A stretch of DNA of 64,000 nt, taken from Urophycis tenuis. Lineage: Eukaryota; Chordata; Actinopteri; Gadiformes; Phycidae. A program made the position numbers and the translations under genes. The notes beneath the pieces are model-generated. The model had not been told where the DNA came from. It did not search any database and saw nothing but the letters and a program-made list of their open reading frames with translations. The stretch is taken from the NCBI GenBank assembly GCA_036785325.1, contig JAXIVH010000387.1, positions 49,622 through 113,621 on the forward strand. Direction: 5' to 3'. Below are positions 43,137-61,362 of the stretch, in pieces (the first letter of the stretch is position 1; every line of letters begins with the position of its first letter).

Positions 43137-44274
43137 GTAATGGTCATCAGAATTACAACAGTACACAGTAGACACACCTAGTAACTATTTATGTGATTTG
43201 GTTGTTTGCCCTGTTATAATAGTATAATGATCTTTTGGAGGGAAAAACAAGTTGCCCAATACACACCACAGTAATTACAGCAACATGAATTACATTAAAA
43301 AGAACCACTGTCAAGTCAGTGCAATGCGGTGGTGAGAGACATTACAGACCGTCATTCTGCAGCCTCAATGATATTAAATTGATGTATAACTGCAATCACA
43401 CTCCCTACACATTAACCTTGCTATTAGTATAAATCGGCAGGGTTGGATTAAGTTACAGCGTATTTAGAGAGCTGAATTTACAGTTATCAGCCTGTTGCAC
43501 GGGTTGTTATGGTTATCTAGTGTGCTTTACTTGCCTACATTTTTACCTGTTAATATTCTCTAAATCCTCTAATCTAGACAGAGAAAATACGCCAACATAA
43601 TTAATTACTCGTGTCAATTTAATTCCGATGCCCTACTGATATGAAAATGTCATTCTTTACACGTTTTACCTCGGACAAGTGTTGCTCCTACCATCTCCTC
43701 CGTTGAAATACATTGAGTGACAGTTGGCTTGCGCTAACTTCCGGGAACTTTTGAGGGGCCCCATGCGCCGCCATTGCTGAGAAAAAAACGAACCATTGCA
43801 GTAAACGGAGTTGACGCCACTCTCTCTAAAGGACTCTACAAGGTTTCAAGGAGGCAGAAGACATCGCCAGAATATTCTAACCATTTTGATAACAACCATG
43901 TGAATTTCATGTGTATTATGTACATTTGTATCATTGTAATTCTCATGCACATATTCGTATAATACCTATAAATAAAAGTAATTTGTGTTGTATTTCAAGA
44001 ACTTGTTTATTGTGTAAGGACTACAATAAATCGAGGTTACCTGGACAACTCACAAGATCACCTTAGACTTTCTCGAATTGATACAACAGAGAGTAATGGA
44101 AGAAAAGTAATCACTTTCTATAAAACGTTCACTTTTTACACGATTGTCTCAATGCAAATAAAGTTAGGGCTTCAGAACTTACGACTAGCACTACACTTTG
44201 TGTCGTGATGCATCTTCCCCCACACCAATTTGGAACCATCGTATATTACACAACAAATAAGCAAACAACTTTAC
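43137..44274. other. Spacer with no recognisable gene
   Basis: A plus-strand frame of 62 codons at 43774 is not recognised. Otherwise A/T-rich and featureless. Confidence 0.5.
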
Positions 44275-44571
44275 CTCCAGTTGATGCACTCGTGGGATAG
44301 CATTCTTCTTCAATGACTTCTTCTTCGGGTTCTCTTGGTCAGCAGCTCTTCTAGGGAATACGAAGTCGTCCTTTTCGAAATGTTTGCTGCAGACACGGTA
44401 ATCCCTTTGCCTGAGCGTCTCGATCGGCGTCTCAATATCTAGCTTCAAAACAATGAGCCACTGGTTCACCAGAGCCCGGTCATTGTACCGCAATGGCAGC
44501 CCATGAAACGATTCTGGTTTGTAACTTTTCATTTTGGTTTCACAACCAGGGAAAGCACAAACACAAACCAT
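44275..44571 (-). CDS. THAP-domain protein, first coding exon (copy D)
   Basis: ATG 44571 gives MVCVCAFPGCETKMKSYKPE, then VNQWLIVLKLDIETP, DYRVCSKHFEKDDF and KNAIPRVHQLE. It is a full C2CH THAP domain of about 95 residues, with a longer basic insert (RRAADQENPKKKSLKKN) before the AIPxV end. It closes in phase 0 at GAG/GTAAAG. It lies 3 kb upstream of the integrase gene on the same strand; whether they were ever spliced together is unknown. Confidence 0.85.
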
Positions 44572-45450
44572 CCTGTCACTCTTCCAGGTGTGTAGGCTAA
44601 TCGTGTTTTCAGGTGCTTGAACTCACATGTGCTGTATGTCTTCCGGTAACAAAGTGTCAACACCAGCTCAAACCACTAGCCACATCTCTGAGAAAAAAAT
44701 GTGGGTTTTTTGGTGTACCCCTTTAAGGGTTCTTGTTTTATTTTATGAGGAGAAAATGCCAACAATAGATGAGTCCAACAAACCGGGTACCTCCCACTTT
44801 TTTGACACATCCGGGCATTTTTAGGTGACACTACCCGGAAATATTTGAATGGGGGTCTATGAGAATTTCAGTGCATTACATTTCTGAACTTTACCCAAGT
44901 ATTATATAGCCATTTATACCGATCTAATGCTATGGCCAGCCAGCAGACCAGTTATACCAACTCTCTTCCAACCCAAAAATTGATTGAAGGCCACATGTAG
45001 TAAATGAAAGGTTATTTCTGACTAAATATGTCCTGTGAGCTCTAGTGTTTATATTATTAAGCTTATGAATGAGATCAAGTCATACTTAGGCAGAAATAAC
45101 CTTTGAGTAAGACCACCGCAAATTTAATGAAAAAACGATGCAATGAAACTTTCAAGGTAGAATGGCATGGCATGTAACTGGTTGAAAAGTATTTTCTTTT
45201 TCATATGCTAATATATGATATATACTATGTCTCTGTTGACCCACACTGACACTAACACTCAGTGCTAGAGCATCTCTGAAGAGACCTGGTCGAAACTGCT
45301 GCTACATCCCATGAGTCCCACACGTTCATATCGAACACGTGTCATAATGTAATGCATGAAGGGCGGGTATGGAAGCAACGAAGGGTGAGAGATTAATGTA
45401 GTAATTGTACAATTATGATAACATATACTCTAGGTATGCACCATATGGTT
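44572..45450. other. Spacer upstream of dtymk
   Basis: No gene or repeat family was recognised. Confidence 0.5.
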
Positions 45451-45455
45451 GAATA

Positions 45456-45527
45456 AACGCGTTTCGCTTTCGTGGCTTGAGAGCGTCGGCGGCCACCGTA
45501 CCGAGCGTGGAAGTAGTAACGCGGGAA
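45456..45527 (+). promoter_or_regulatory. dtymk promoter with MCB and E2F-like sites
   Basis: ACGCGT lies at 45456 and an inverted TTCCCGC (gcgggaa) at 45521-45527, 64 bp before the dtymk start, in a GC-rich patch. Both fit the S-phase control expected for thymidylate kinase. The function is inferred from motif and gene type. Confidence 0.4.
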
Positions 45528-45590
45528 GCATCGCTTCTCTGCTGTTTCCGTACTTATAGTATTAGTACCAAACAGCATCAAATAAACGCC

Positions 45591-48096
45591 ATGGCGTGTA
45601 CCAGAGGAGCGCTGATCGTGCTGGAGGGCATAGACCGGGTCGGTAAGACCACCCAGTGCGCTCGGCTCGTGGAGGCTCTACAGGCCAGCGGGCGGCCAGC
45701 CCAGCTGATGCGGTTCCCCGGTGAGTTGGGTTAGGGCTAGTGGGTTACGATTAGGGTAGTATTAGTAAGGATTAGGTTAGCCACATCTGGGCAGCCCCGG
45801 GGACCGATGTTGTTCCGTACCCGAGTACACCTGTGTGTCTGCACACTGGACTGGAAGGACTGCCTACTATCACGGCTTTTTTGTAGCTTTTGTGGTGCAT
45901 GTACTGTGCAAAATGTAGGGGTAACACTGCTCTCACAGGGACCTATTGGTCTAGGTCAAGGGCATTACAGTACAGCAGTGGTGGAACGAGCTCCCTGCTA
46001 ATGTCATGACTGCCAAATCACTCCCGGAAGAGACTCACTTGTTCAGGGTTCACCTGTACCCTGCATAACTTCCATCCTCTACCTACTCCTCTATTACTGT
46101 ATTAACAGCAATTAAATGTTTCACTTCTTCTGACAAATGTCACCGGCCAGCCCCCTGCCTTTAAGAAAGTGGCCCAGTGTGTGTAACAGAGAGAGTGAGA
46201 CGCATGTGATGTCTGTGGGTTGATGGAAAGTGACAGTTCTGTTCTGTCGAAAAAGAGAGATTAAATGTGCGGTGTTGCACCTTTTTCCCTACACCCACTT
46301 TGGCCCGGACTCCTAAACACTTGTTACCAATAACGAGCCAACTAAAAACCTTTCCCCAACCACGGTTCGGAGCAAGCCGGGTTAAAAAGGTAACACAAAT
46401 GTACTTATTGTAAATCGCTTTGGATAAAAGCGTCTACTAAATACCCTAAATGAATGTGCATCCTAGATTAGGCGTTAGGTCTAGGTTCTGGTTTATACCG
46501 AGTAAACTAGTGCTGCAGCCCGAGCATCTCCTCACTCACGTCACAAGAACGCCCCCTGCTCACATGACGTCATCAAACCACGCCTTGTTATTGTTTTGAT
46601 TGCGGCCCCTAGTGGCATGATTACATATTACACCTTCAGTTGGGATAAACCATAGACTGGGATAAACTCACCACTAGTGCACCTCTACAGACAGCTTGGG
46701 TCGTCCTATTTTTGTTAGCATGCCTGTGTATTTGTCATATATGACCAGCTTTCTGTCAAGAAGTCTGAAGCGTTTGAAAACACTTCTTTAGAGTTGCTCA
46801 TCATACTGCCATTTATGTACTGTTTAATCAGTCCAGCACATGGTAACACCTGTATTATATACTTCCAATACACTATAGTTATATACTGTGTTTAATGAGG
46901 GGGTTCCTTAGTGGGCTGAGTTAACAGTATGGTGTCCTCTGACAGACAGGACCACCACCATCGGCAAGCTGATCAGCTCCTACCTGGAGAACAAGAGCGA
47001 CCTGGAGGACCATACCGTACACCTGCTGTTCTCTGCCAACCGCTGGGAACTCATGTAAGAAATGTGCCGTCAGTAACATCTGTGCCTCGGTACCTTCAGT
47101 TAGGCTTGGAACTAAAACGAACATACCCATCCCAGGCCCATGATGATGAAGAAGTTGGAGGAAGGTACCACTCTGGTGGTCGACAGATACGCCTTCTCTG
47201 GGGTGGCCTTCAGCAGCGCCAAGCCTGTGAGTATCCAAATCAGTCCTCCGAAGCCGTACCCTTGCGGTGGTGCCGTATGCGCCGGTAGATCCCTAGATGA
47301 ACCCGTCTCCTCTGGTGCCATTACCAGGGCTTCTGTGCGGACTGGTGCAAGATGCCGGACGTGGGGCTGCCCAAGCCGGACCTGGTTCTGTTCCTGCAGC
47401 TGAGCCCCAACGCCTCCGCCCAGCGCGGCCAGTATGGCAATGAGCGCTATGAGAACAGCAACTTCCAGCAGAACGTAGAGGGCTGCTTCAAGCAGCTAAT
47501 GGCCGACACCTCGGTTAACTGGCAGGTAAGCCTGTAGTACTCTCCACCTCATGCCTACACGGACAGGTGGGCCTGCGTCTCCTTCGCCAGGTCGCTTTGA
47601 TTTGTTTTAGGGTCCAGGTCATTTGCCCCATTTCCCGTGGCTTTTTGTATGCCGTTACCTGCTGAATAAAGTGGCGTCCTGAATGCCCCGTCTCTCATAG
47701 GTTGTCGACGCTTCCCAGAGCATCGACCAGGTGCACGAAAACATCAAGAGCCTCAGCATGAAGGCCTTGTCCGCCGCAGAGGACCAGCCAATCGGAAAGC
47801 TGTGGAAGTAGAGCAAGGCGGCTCACCTGGAGACTCGCCTGGAGACTCGCCTGGAGACTCCTCTTGTTGTCTCTGGGAGGCTGGGACTTCTTGATGCCGA
47901 GGGTCCCTTCCAGACCACACACACCCAACCCTCGAAGACTTAAACAGTGTTGCACTAAACCCAAGTCACGTAAGAGTGGAATGATCAGCTAAATGCCAGT
48001 CTAATTTTTAACAGATATTTTTATTCACCTTTTTGTATCCTTGATGTGTTACAGCTCTGTTCTGTCATGGGCCTATGAAGTTTCTGCGTAAATAAA
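45591..48096 (+). CDS. dtymk: Thymidylate kinase (dTMP kinase)
   Basis: The enzyme phosphorylates dTMP to dTDP, the last dTTP-specific step of DNA precursor synthesis. Five exons join in phase: 45591-45720, 46946-47054, 47136-47226, 47328-47525 and 47701-47811. The product has 212 residues, the same as human DTYMK. Motifs: P-loop EGIDRVGKTT (residues 12-21), DRT and substrate-binding region LMRFPDRTTTIG, the Asp-Arg motif VVDRYAFSGVAF (96-98), DVGLPKPDLVLFLQL, and the LID loop AQRGQYGNERYE. The end is GKLWK. Start ATG 45591 is preceded by a GC-rich promoter. AATAAA lies at 48091. The gene is convergent with atg4b, and its intron 1 has LINE/SINE fragments. No defect was seen. Confidence 0.97.
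45955..46450 (+). mobile_element. LINE-derived fragments and SINE tail in dtymk intron 1
   Basis: 45970-46135 repeats the 14400-14560 LINE C-terminal fragment. 46398-46440 is the SINE tail 'tgtaaatcgctttggataaaagcgtct'. Confidence 0.7.
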
Positions 48097-48657
48097 TAGC
48101 CTTCAACTGAAGTGTGTATGGATCTTTGTAGATTTCGACATGAGTAGTTTTGCAGGAACAATTAAACACAATTTATAGGGGGGGTTGCGGTGGGGGGCTC
48201 AGCGTCCTTCACAGGCTGTTAGAAGACGGGGGGTGGGGGGTGGGGGGCGCGGGGTTAGAGAGAAACTGCAAGCTGTGGGTTGCAGGTCCAGACGACAACA
48301 TAAACCGTACACGCAGGTCTTCTGCTGTGGAACCGCGGGGGGGTGGGGGTGCGGGGGGGGGGGGGGGGGAAGGCACCGTATATCACTTCAAAAAATCAAC
48401 CTTCAAAGTGTTAAGACTCAAAGGAACCGCCGGAGGGGGCCTGCGGCCACCGGGGGTCGCTCGGCAACGAGGAGAGGAGGAACGCCGCGCGGTCTCACGA
48501 TGAAGACGGCTCCGTCGGGGAAAACGACGGCCGGGGCGTCTTCATCTCTGCTCCTCCGCGCCTCCTCCTCCTCCTCCTCCTCCTCCGCTCCAGAGAAGGG
48601 ATGGAGAGTCTGTGGTTAAGGAAGCGTCTCTTAGTGTTTCCAGGGGTCGCGGGGGGG
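48097..48657. other. dtymk-atg4b convergent intergenic region, GC-rich
   Basis: Contains two G-run blocks (48228-48254 and about 48338-48370) able to form G-quadruplexes, and a poly-TCC tract at about 48565-48590. The atg4b 3' UTR should lie here, but no poly(A) signal on the minus strand is certain. Confidence 0.6.
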
Positions 48658-51600
48658 TCACAGGGACAGGATCTCGAACTCCTCGTCCTCCGAGTCAAAG
48701 AAGCGCTCCAGTCTGTCCGAGTCCGAGAAGTCTGCGTAGAGGGGATCAGCAGGGGGGGAACGGGAGGTATGATTAAAACTGTTCACCGCAGGGGTCAACA
48801 ACACACCATCACGGTCTAAATACTGACTCATTCAGCAGACGCTTTCATAGAAAGAGACGCAGGGACATCAGAGAGGGGTTAGACAGAACAGAGACTGGTC
48901 TTTAAGGAGCAGGTAGGGATTAGGGGGCATGTTGCTCAAGGATGCCTACAAGTAGACTGGAGATGTCCAAACCCAGAATCTTTCAGCTAGGAGTCAAACC
49001 CCCTTATCACCACTCACTATATGGATCTAATGTTTTACATCTAAAATCAACATCATGTACACCCAATACATTCAACACTGGATGTATTGGGTGTCTGCTT
49101 TTAGACCCTAGACCTGCCCTGAGTGCCAGGGTCCGGAGAGCATCCCTGAGACGCCCGTGCGAGGGAGACTGGGAGGCGGAGGTACTTACCAGGGGTGAGG
49201 TTCAGCACGTCCACGCTGACCATGTGGGAGGGCTGGCTCTCCACCAGCTCGAACATGGGCAGACTCCCTCTGTTGCACGACAGCTGCCAGAGGAAACATC
49301 GTGTTAGCGAAACTCACAACGTCAACGCAGAGACGCGCGAACGCCGCGGCGGCGGCGGCACGCCGACCGAGCTACGTACCCTGCGGATGCGCATGCACCA
49401 GTCATCAAACTCGTCCTCTGTCTTGCAGAAGAAGCCCTGGAGAAGGTGGAGAAAGTGCAGCCTGATGAGATGAAAGACGCGCCGCGGTTCAAATGAGACT
49501 TGGCCAAAGAAGGACGACGTCACACGATCTTCAAACTAATCTGTTATGTTTTGAAAATCCAACCAATAGCAACACCACGCGCCATTCAAATCACATCTCC
49601 TCCACCCTGTCCCGCCCCCAATATCACTATATTACTATACTATATAACTTCATTTGGAAACAGAGAAGCCTTTACAGAGAAGCCTCTGTAAAGACATTTG
49701 CCCCTCCATTTTGGATCTACAGTAGGTGGCACTCTCGTGACCAGGTCATGTGACCAGCTCACGTGACTCCCTGGTGGCGTACCGCGGCAATGGAGGGGTC
49801 CAGCTCACAGATGTGCATGCGGCAGGGCGGGTGCTGGCAGTGGTAGGTGTCGTCAGGCACCTGGCCGTCGTCACTGGGCTCCACGGCCGGCTGGGTGGTG
49901 TGGGGATCCAGGTAGATCAGCTGCTCCCCTGAGGGGTGAATGGATTCATGTTCCAGTGTAGCATGTATTGGACACTCAGGCTACATAGAACCTGGGTAAT
50001 GTAGCCTAGACTAGTCCATAGTGTCTACCTCAACCGTAAACATTGCTTTTCGTTCTTCATTCATATTTTATTGTGACTTTTATTGTGTGTCTATAGACAT
50101 TTGTTGAAGGTTCATTCTTGTTTTTATCCAATTTTAGTTATTAATTTAGTTATCTCTGTGGGGCTGGTGTGGCTGACGGCTGAGCCTGAGTCTCAGTCGG
50201 CACCATTGTGATACCATGTAACCGGATGACCGGACCAGCGTTAACCTTCACACTTACCAACGTAACCGATGAAGTAGTGGGCGCTGTTCGGCTTTCCTCC
50301 GATCACACCGAGAGACTGGGGCAACATGAAGCATTGCTGGTAACACACAGAGACAGAGGGAGGAGTTAAACACTGGCCTGGTTATCGTGATGTGAACACA
50401 GATAGTCGAGGGGTGGAATCTGCATTTTCAAAGCAACTTTCCACTTGTGTTCCACATGAGTGGGCATGGCCAGAGATGAATACAGACAGCTGAGTCAAAG
50501 CAGCTTTAACCCGGCTATGTTGTTAGTTGGTTTCTTACTCTGTAGATGGTTGCTATTCTGTAGATATATATCTGCACTTTATGTCTAGTGTTGTCTTATG
50601 TTTAACTTAGTGTAGTTTAGTTTAGTCTTATGTTTAACTTAGTCTAATGCTAGTTGTCAAGTTGTCCTTAACACTGCACATCTGGAGTTAGTAGAAACGG
50701 AATTTCAGTTCTCTGTGTAATGTACTGTTACATGGTTAACTGACAATAAAGTCCACTTGAACTTGAACTTGAACTTGAAACACACAGTGTATTAAAGAAC
50801 AGTGTGGCTCTGGTGGAGGATCCAGGGAGCTCCGTTTGCTCACCTTCAGTGTCTCAATATAGGCCTCGTTGATGTCCGTGAGGCCCAGCCTGAGTGGGAT
50901 GAGCAGCACCAGGGGCCTCCACAGTGGGCTCTCTTCTTCTGCCAGCGCCCCCGCGCCCTCCAGGCAGCCGTTCAGCGCACCAGCGCCCTCTGGATCTGCA
51001 CAGGCACCCCCGTAGTCCAGCCAGGGCATGCAGAGACGCTCTGCAGCCGAAGACACAATCAGGATGTGCTTATGTGCAGGTATGTATGTATGTATACGCA
51101 CAACAAATTGTTGAACACGTACAACCTGGGCAAAGTTCAAATGTAGTATATTAAAATACAATTTACACCTCATTTGTCCATTCAAAGTCATCATGTAAGT
51201 GTTAAGTATTGGTGAATAGATAAGTTTAAGGTGGGTTAGTTGAATGATCCTGCTGCTGTTAATAAAGGGTTTTAGTTTGAAGTGAAGGAAGGACTCACTG
51301 ATGTCCTCAATGACCACCGTGTTGTCCATGGCAACGTGGACCACTAGCCGGCTCCACGAGTCGAACATGGCCAGTTTCCTGACAGAGAGACAGAGTTAGA
51401 TCAGCCCAACATGGCCAGTTTAGGGTCGAGGTGGTTTCCGTCTTGAGTCGAGGCTACTCACTTTAGCACCTGGGCCACTGTGTTCGGTCCATACCACTGT
51501 CCTATCGACTTCCCCTCGCCAACTCCCATCTGGGCTGAGGTGGACAAACAGAGGAGTGATTGAAAAAGCAGTGAAATAAAAGTGCTATAATAGCATTAAT

Positions 51601-53824
51601 CTTCCATTGAATACTCAGATCAGCTGTTAAATGGCTTCCTGGGGGTAAGACCCAAATCAGATGACTCAGCGGTAATTGAACAGCGTTACCTGGTCTCCAA
51701 CAGTGATAAGGACCCCAGCCCAGGGAGCCAGCGTGGCTGCTTACCAATCTGGTGGATGGAGTAGCAGCTGTCCTTCTTGTCGATAAAGGCGTTGAGGAGG
51801 CTGGCGTACGCTCCTTGCTGCCTCTGGCCTTTATCCCACTGCCAGTCTGGAGTAGAAACATGCATTATAAATACAGCCTCCACCTTTTGTTATTCCTAAT
51901 GTGTTATGGCCTCCACCTTTCAGATTAATATGAATCTATGAACTCCTATGAACAGTTGCTGTTGCAAACCCCCCCATATGAAGCAGTACTCATGTTATCG
52001 TATTATATTGCATATTATAGTATATCTCATATAGCATATTATCATATTATATCATATTAGGAACCAGCCGAGTGCCACGTGTTCCGTTGGTGAGATATAG
52101 TGAAAATAGTAAAAGCCCTCTATGCTGAGGTCCCAGACAAACCTCTTCCAAGGTGTCTGCAGACCAGGGCCTGACCTAGGATCATCTGCCCACACCGGAG
52201 CATGCATCCCCAGCCGGTGTCCGACGTCGGGCCGGTGCCCCCTGAACCCAGGGCACACAAACACATGGAGCATGGACCATCTCATCTACACCATCCAGCT
52301 ATACTATACAATATATACCGAATGATAATAATCATATATATATACCTAATGCCTCATCCATCTGTATAATATACATCTAACTAATGATAATGCTGAAAAC
52401 ATCAAACTCCTCTTTTTGAGTTTACCGATTGGCTGGAAGTTTTTTCTGTAGGTGAACCACAGTCTTGAAGAAACGTCTGAGAGAATATCATCCCTCTCTA
52501 AGTGAGGAACACAAACAAAAACACAACATGGTGACATTTTCACCTTTAGGAGAAACCTTTGAACTTTTGGTTCAGAGAGAGGTCATGAAGGAGCAGGTAG
52601 AGGTTAGACAGTACAGAAACAGGTCATTAAGGAGCAGGTAGCGGTTAGATAGTACAGAGACGGGTCATGGAGGAGCAGGTAGGGGTTAAGACAGTACAGA
52701 GACAGGTCATTAAGGTGTAGGTCGGCGTTAGACAGTACAGAGACGGGTCATTAAGGAGCAGGTAGGGGTTAGACAGTACAGAGGGGTCATTAAGGAGCAG
52801 GTAGGGGTTAGGCAGTACAGATACAGGTCATTAAGGAGCAGGTAGGGGTTAGGCAGTACAGAGGCAGGTCATTAAGGAGCAGGTAGGGGTTAGACAGTAC
52901 AGAGACAGGTCATGGAGGAGCAGGTAGGGGTTAGACAGTACAGAGACAGGTCATGGAGGAGCAGGTAGGGGTTAGATGGGACAGAGGTCATGGAGGAGCA
53001 GGTAGTGAGTATCATAACAGGCTGACCTGTGAGTGCGTTGAATTCCTTTCCTAAGATCCACACAGGTTCCGAGGTCTCTGGAAAGTCTTCGAATTCTCCA
53101 AATCGAAGTGTGTCGTACGTCAACGTAGCTGTCAAGGAAATGCACACAAAACACAAATCTTAAAACCTAATTTGGCACATGAACATGAAAAAATTGTTAA
53201 CAACACAAAACAAACATGGAATTCAGGAAAAGTAATAATGTCATTGTTTGGCCTAAGCTCATTGATAGCTGGATGCTCAGCTGGGCGGTGACGTCACGTC
53301 TTCCAACAAAACGTGACGTCACGACGAGCAAAAAAGAATAAGTTTATTGCCATTATACAAGAAGGTTATTCTATCAACAAGTCTAATCTAGCTTCTGGCT
53401 AAAGCCAGGACCTTTAATCTGATGGTCAGGTGAAGTTATATTCACTATATGACACTGATGGCGACAACATTGTCTTGTGTTACTGATCTCTTCCCAAAGA
53501 CAGCTGTCTAAAACCAACACTTTGGGGTATCAACCCCTGCTGTAAGTGTCTGTCTGCTGCCGATCAGACGACACAGATGTTGGGGAGCTGATGTTTGGTC
53601 TGGGACGGTGAGGCCACCTCACGCTATCACAATGCTAACGTGCTAACGACGCTAAACACAGCCATAGCGTGCTGTGTTTGGTCGGGATTTTGCAATATTG
53701 GGTGTCAGGGATTTTGGTTTATTCGTATATGTTACTTACGGATGCTGTTAGTATGTTTAAATGCACAAAACACGACTAAAACCCATTGTTATTGACGTGG
53801 AGACCCTGCCCTACCTGCGTCCAT
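48658..53824 (-). CDS. atg4b: Cysteine protease ATG4B (autophagy)
   Basis: ATG4B cleaves the C-terminus of LC3/GABARAP (Atg8) proteins and delipidates them. Thirteen exons join in phase: 53824-53815, 53128-53027, 52497-52426, 52241-52143, 51846-51745, 51534-51462, 51378-51299, 51040-50844, 50336-50258, 49928-49783, 49436-49380, 49283-49190 and 48731-48658. The product has 394 residues; the human protein has 393. Key parts: start MDAATLTYDTLRF, TSDTGWGCMLRCGQ with catalytic Cys74, GGKPNSAHYFIGYV, LIYLDPHTTQPAVEP with Asp279 and His281, and a C-terminal LIR motif FEIL before SL. Intron 1 has two CRE palindromes and intron 2 a 41-bp minisatellite. No defect was seen. Confidence 0.98.
48830..49000 (-). 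mobile_element. SINE ('aaggagcaggtaggg' family), minus orientation
   Basis: The tail 'cattcagcagacgctttcat' is followed by 'ggtctttaaggagcaggtaggg', 'gttgctcaaggatgcctac' and 'aggagtcaaaccc', the last resembling a reversed box B. It lies in atg4b intron 12. Confidence 0.7.
50740..50780 (+). mobile_element. LINE 3' end with CTTGAA repeats
   Basis: 'tgacaataaagtccacttgaacttgaacttgaa' is a typical LINE-type end with short terminal repeats, in atg4b intron 8. Confidence 0.6.
52583..53010. repeat. 41-bp minisatellite in atg4b intron 2
   Basis: Ten to eleven copies of 'ggtcattaaggagcaggtag' + 'gggttagacagtacagagaca' end 17 bp from the exon 2 donor. The unit corresponds to the body of the SINE at 48830-49000. 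Confidence 0.95.
53289..53321. promoter_or_regulatory. Paired CRE palindromes in atg4b intron 1
   Basis: TGACGTCA lies at 53289-53296 and 53314-53321, each within gTGACGTCAcg context and arranged as an inverted pair 25 bp apart. They match the CREB/ATF site; function is inference. Confidence 0.45.
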
Positions 53825-55490
53825 CCCGACGGTCCTGTTTGTTATGGCCCTCGGAAGCTCCTGGCCAATCATAGGCCGAACTCTGCTGCGGAATGCGGAA
53901 AAGGGGGCGGGATGTGCGCTGGTCAGCCAATAGGAGGCGGTGTTCTGGGCGGAGGTTAGTTCTTTAAAAATGCTACGTTTACAAAATCGGTCAAAGAAAC
54001 AAAAAAAAAACAATTGAAATAATCATGATAATAAAAATACATGACTAATTAAAACGATTAATTAATTAATTCAAAAAATCACTAATCTGTCACATAATAA
54101 CAAAATAGATAAAGTAGTAAAATATATTTTAAAACTAGATATCCGTTATCGTACTGACTCCTAGGTTCTAGATTGGTACCGGCCTGCACCAGTAACTATG
54201 ATTACCTGTAAACAGAACCGGGCCTCCGTCCCGTGACTGACTCTTAGGTTCTAGAGTGATACCGGCTTGCATCAGTAAATATGATGACGTGTAAACTGAA
54301 CCGGACCCCATCCCGTGACTGATGTTGACTGATTGCCTCACACTCTTGTGACTGTTGACAACTTAAAGTTGTATCTATGCTTTTATATTTGTAATACAAA
54401 ATACTGTGTCAAATGTTAATCAAAACAAATCTGTGCATTTTATATATGAATGCCTACTACAGTCTATTCTATTGATGTAGGCCCATCAACCTATAGGAAA
54501 CAACACATCCCCGTTGGGTGACCCGTGGATGTGCAAAAACAGTCCACAGCAATTGATTGCATTAAAAACAATTTATTTTCTATATCATTCAGTGCTTCGT
54601 GCCAGACCATCGTGGTATTATTCACAGGGTACATTCTACTCGTTAAACAAACTTAAATATTAAAGTGCTTTATTTCTGTGGCTGGTTTATAAGACTGAAC
54701 TAACTGGCAAACGACTCACTCTCGGTGAAAATATGGAAAAACAATTGAACACACAAGTGTGTTAAAGTGTGTGAAACAAAACGTGTGTGTAGTTACTAGT
54801 GGCATTATATGCTTGTGTCTATAGCGGCTTGTGTGCGCACTTCCGGATCACAACCCTTTGTGATCCGTTGATCAAAGGCTCTTAAGAGATATGAGACGAG
54901 TGCTTTCTTGGGAACCGAACCACTGTTTAGACATTTCAGGGAACACGGTCGGCCGAACACATTTCCACCACCAGGGGGCGCCTCCTCTGCTATGCAAAGC
55001 ATGTGCTGCGTCTAATTTTAGAATCGCACCAAACAACATTTGCTTTGTTTTGTGTTTTTAGCAACTCCAGATTCCTGTCATAGAATAATGTATATATTAT
55101 ATCCGTTAATATTATAAATTATTTTGTTTTGTGTTTTTAGCAACTCCAGATTCCTGTCATAGAATAATGTATATATTATATCCGTTAATATTATAAATTA
55201 ATAGCATTCAAACCACCCCAGAAGCAGTTATGGGATGCATTAAAAAAAAAAACATCTTCTGAAGAAACAGATTATTTCATGTGCTTCCCAGACATGATCA
55301 CCGACACAGAATGTTCCAGATGAGAGGAGGTGACGAGGAGGCTCTGTGTGTGAAGACGTGGCGGTCGACCATGTAGACGGTCAGGTTCTGTCCCGTGTAA
55401 ACTTATCCAAACATACGCTGGTCTTCTGACGAGCCTGGTTGCCAGCGGAACAACCGGCGAGCCCAGTCCCTCTGCCGCAGTGCCCCTGAG
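53825..55490. other. atg4b-bok intergenic region
   Basis: Probable atg4b promoter at the left. A tandem duplication of about 75 bp lies at 55046-55200 (gtgtttttagcaactccag... twice). In human 2q37.3 THAP4 sits between ATG4B and BOK; no THAP4-like exon was found here. Confidence 0.6.
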
Positions 55491-55496
55491 CCTGGC

Positions 55497-61362
<5,866 letters not shown>

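Noticed and set aside
45730..45780. Telomere-like 'ttaggg' variants in dtymk intron 1, also near 26870 and 31515
   Set aside because: Only a few degenerate units, no array; not an internal telomere.
50736..51368. 210-codon minus-strand frame through atg4b exons 7-8
   Set aside because: It reads through the intron between two true exons; splice sites and ATG4B similarity show separate exons.
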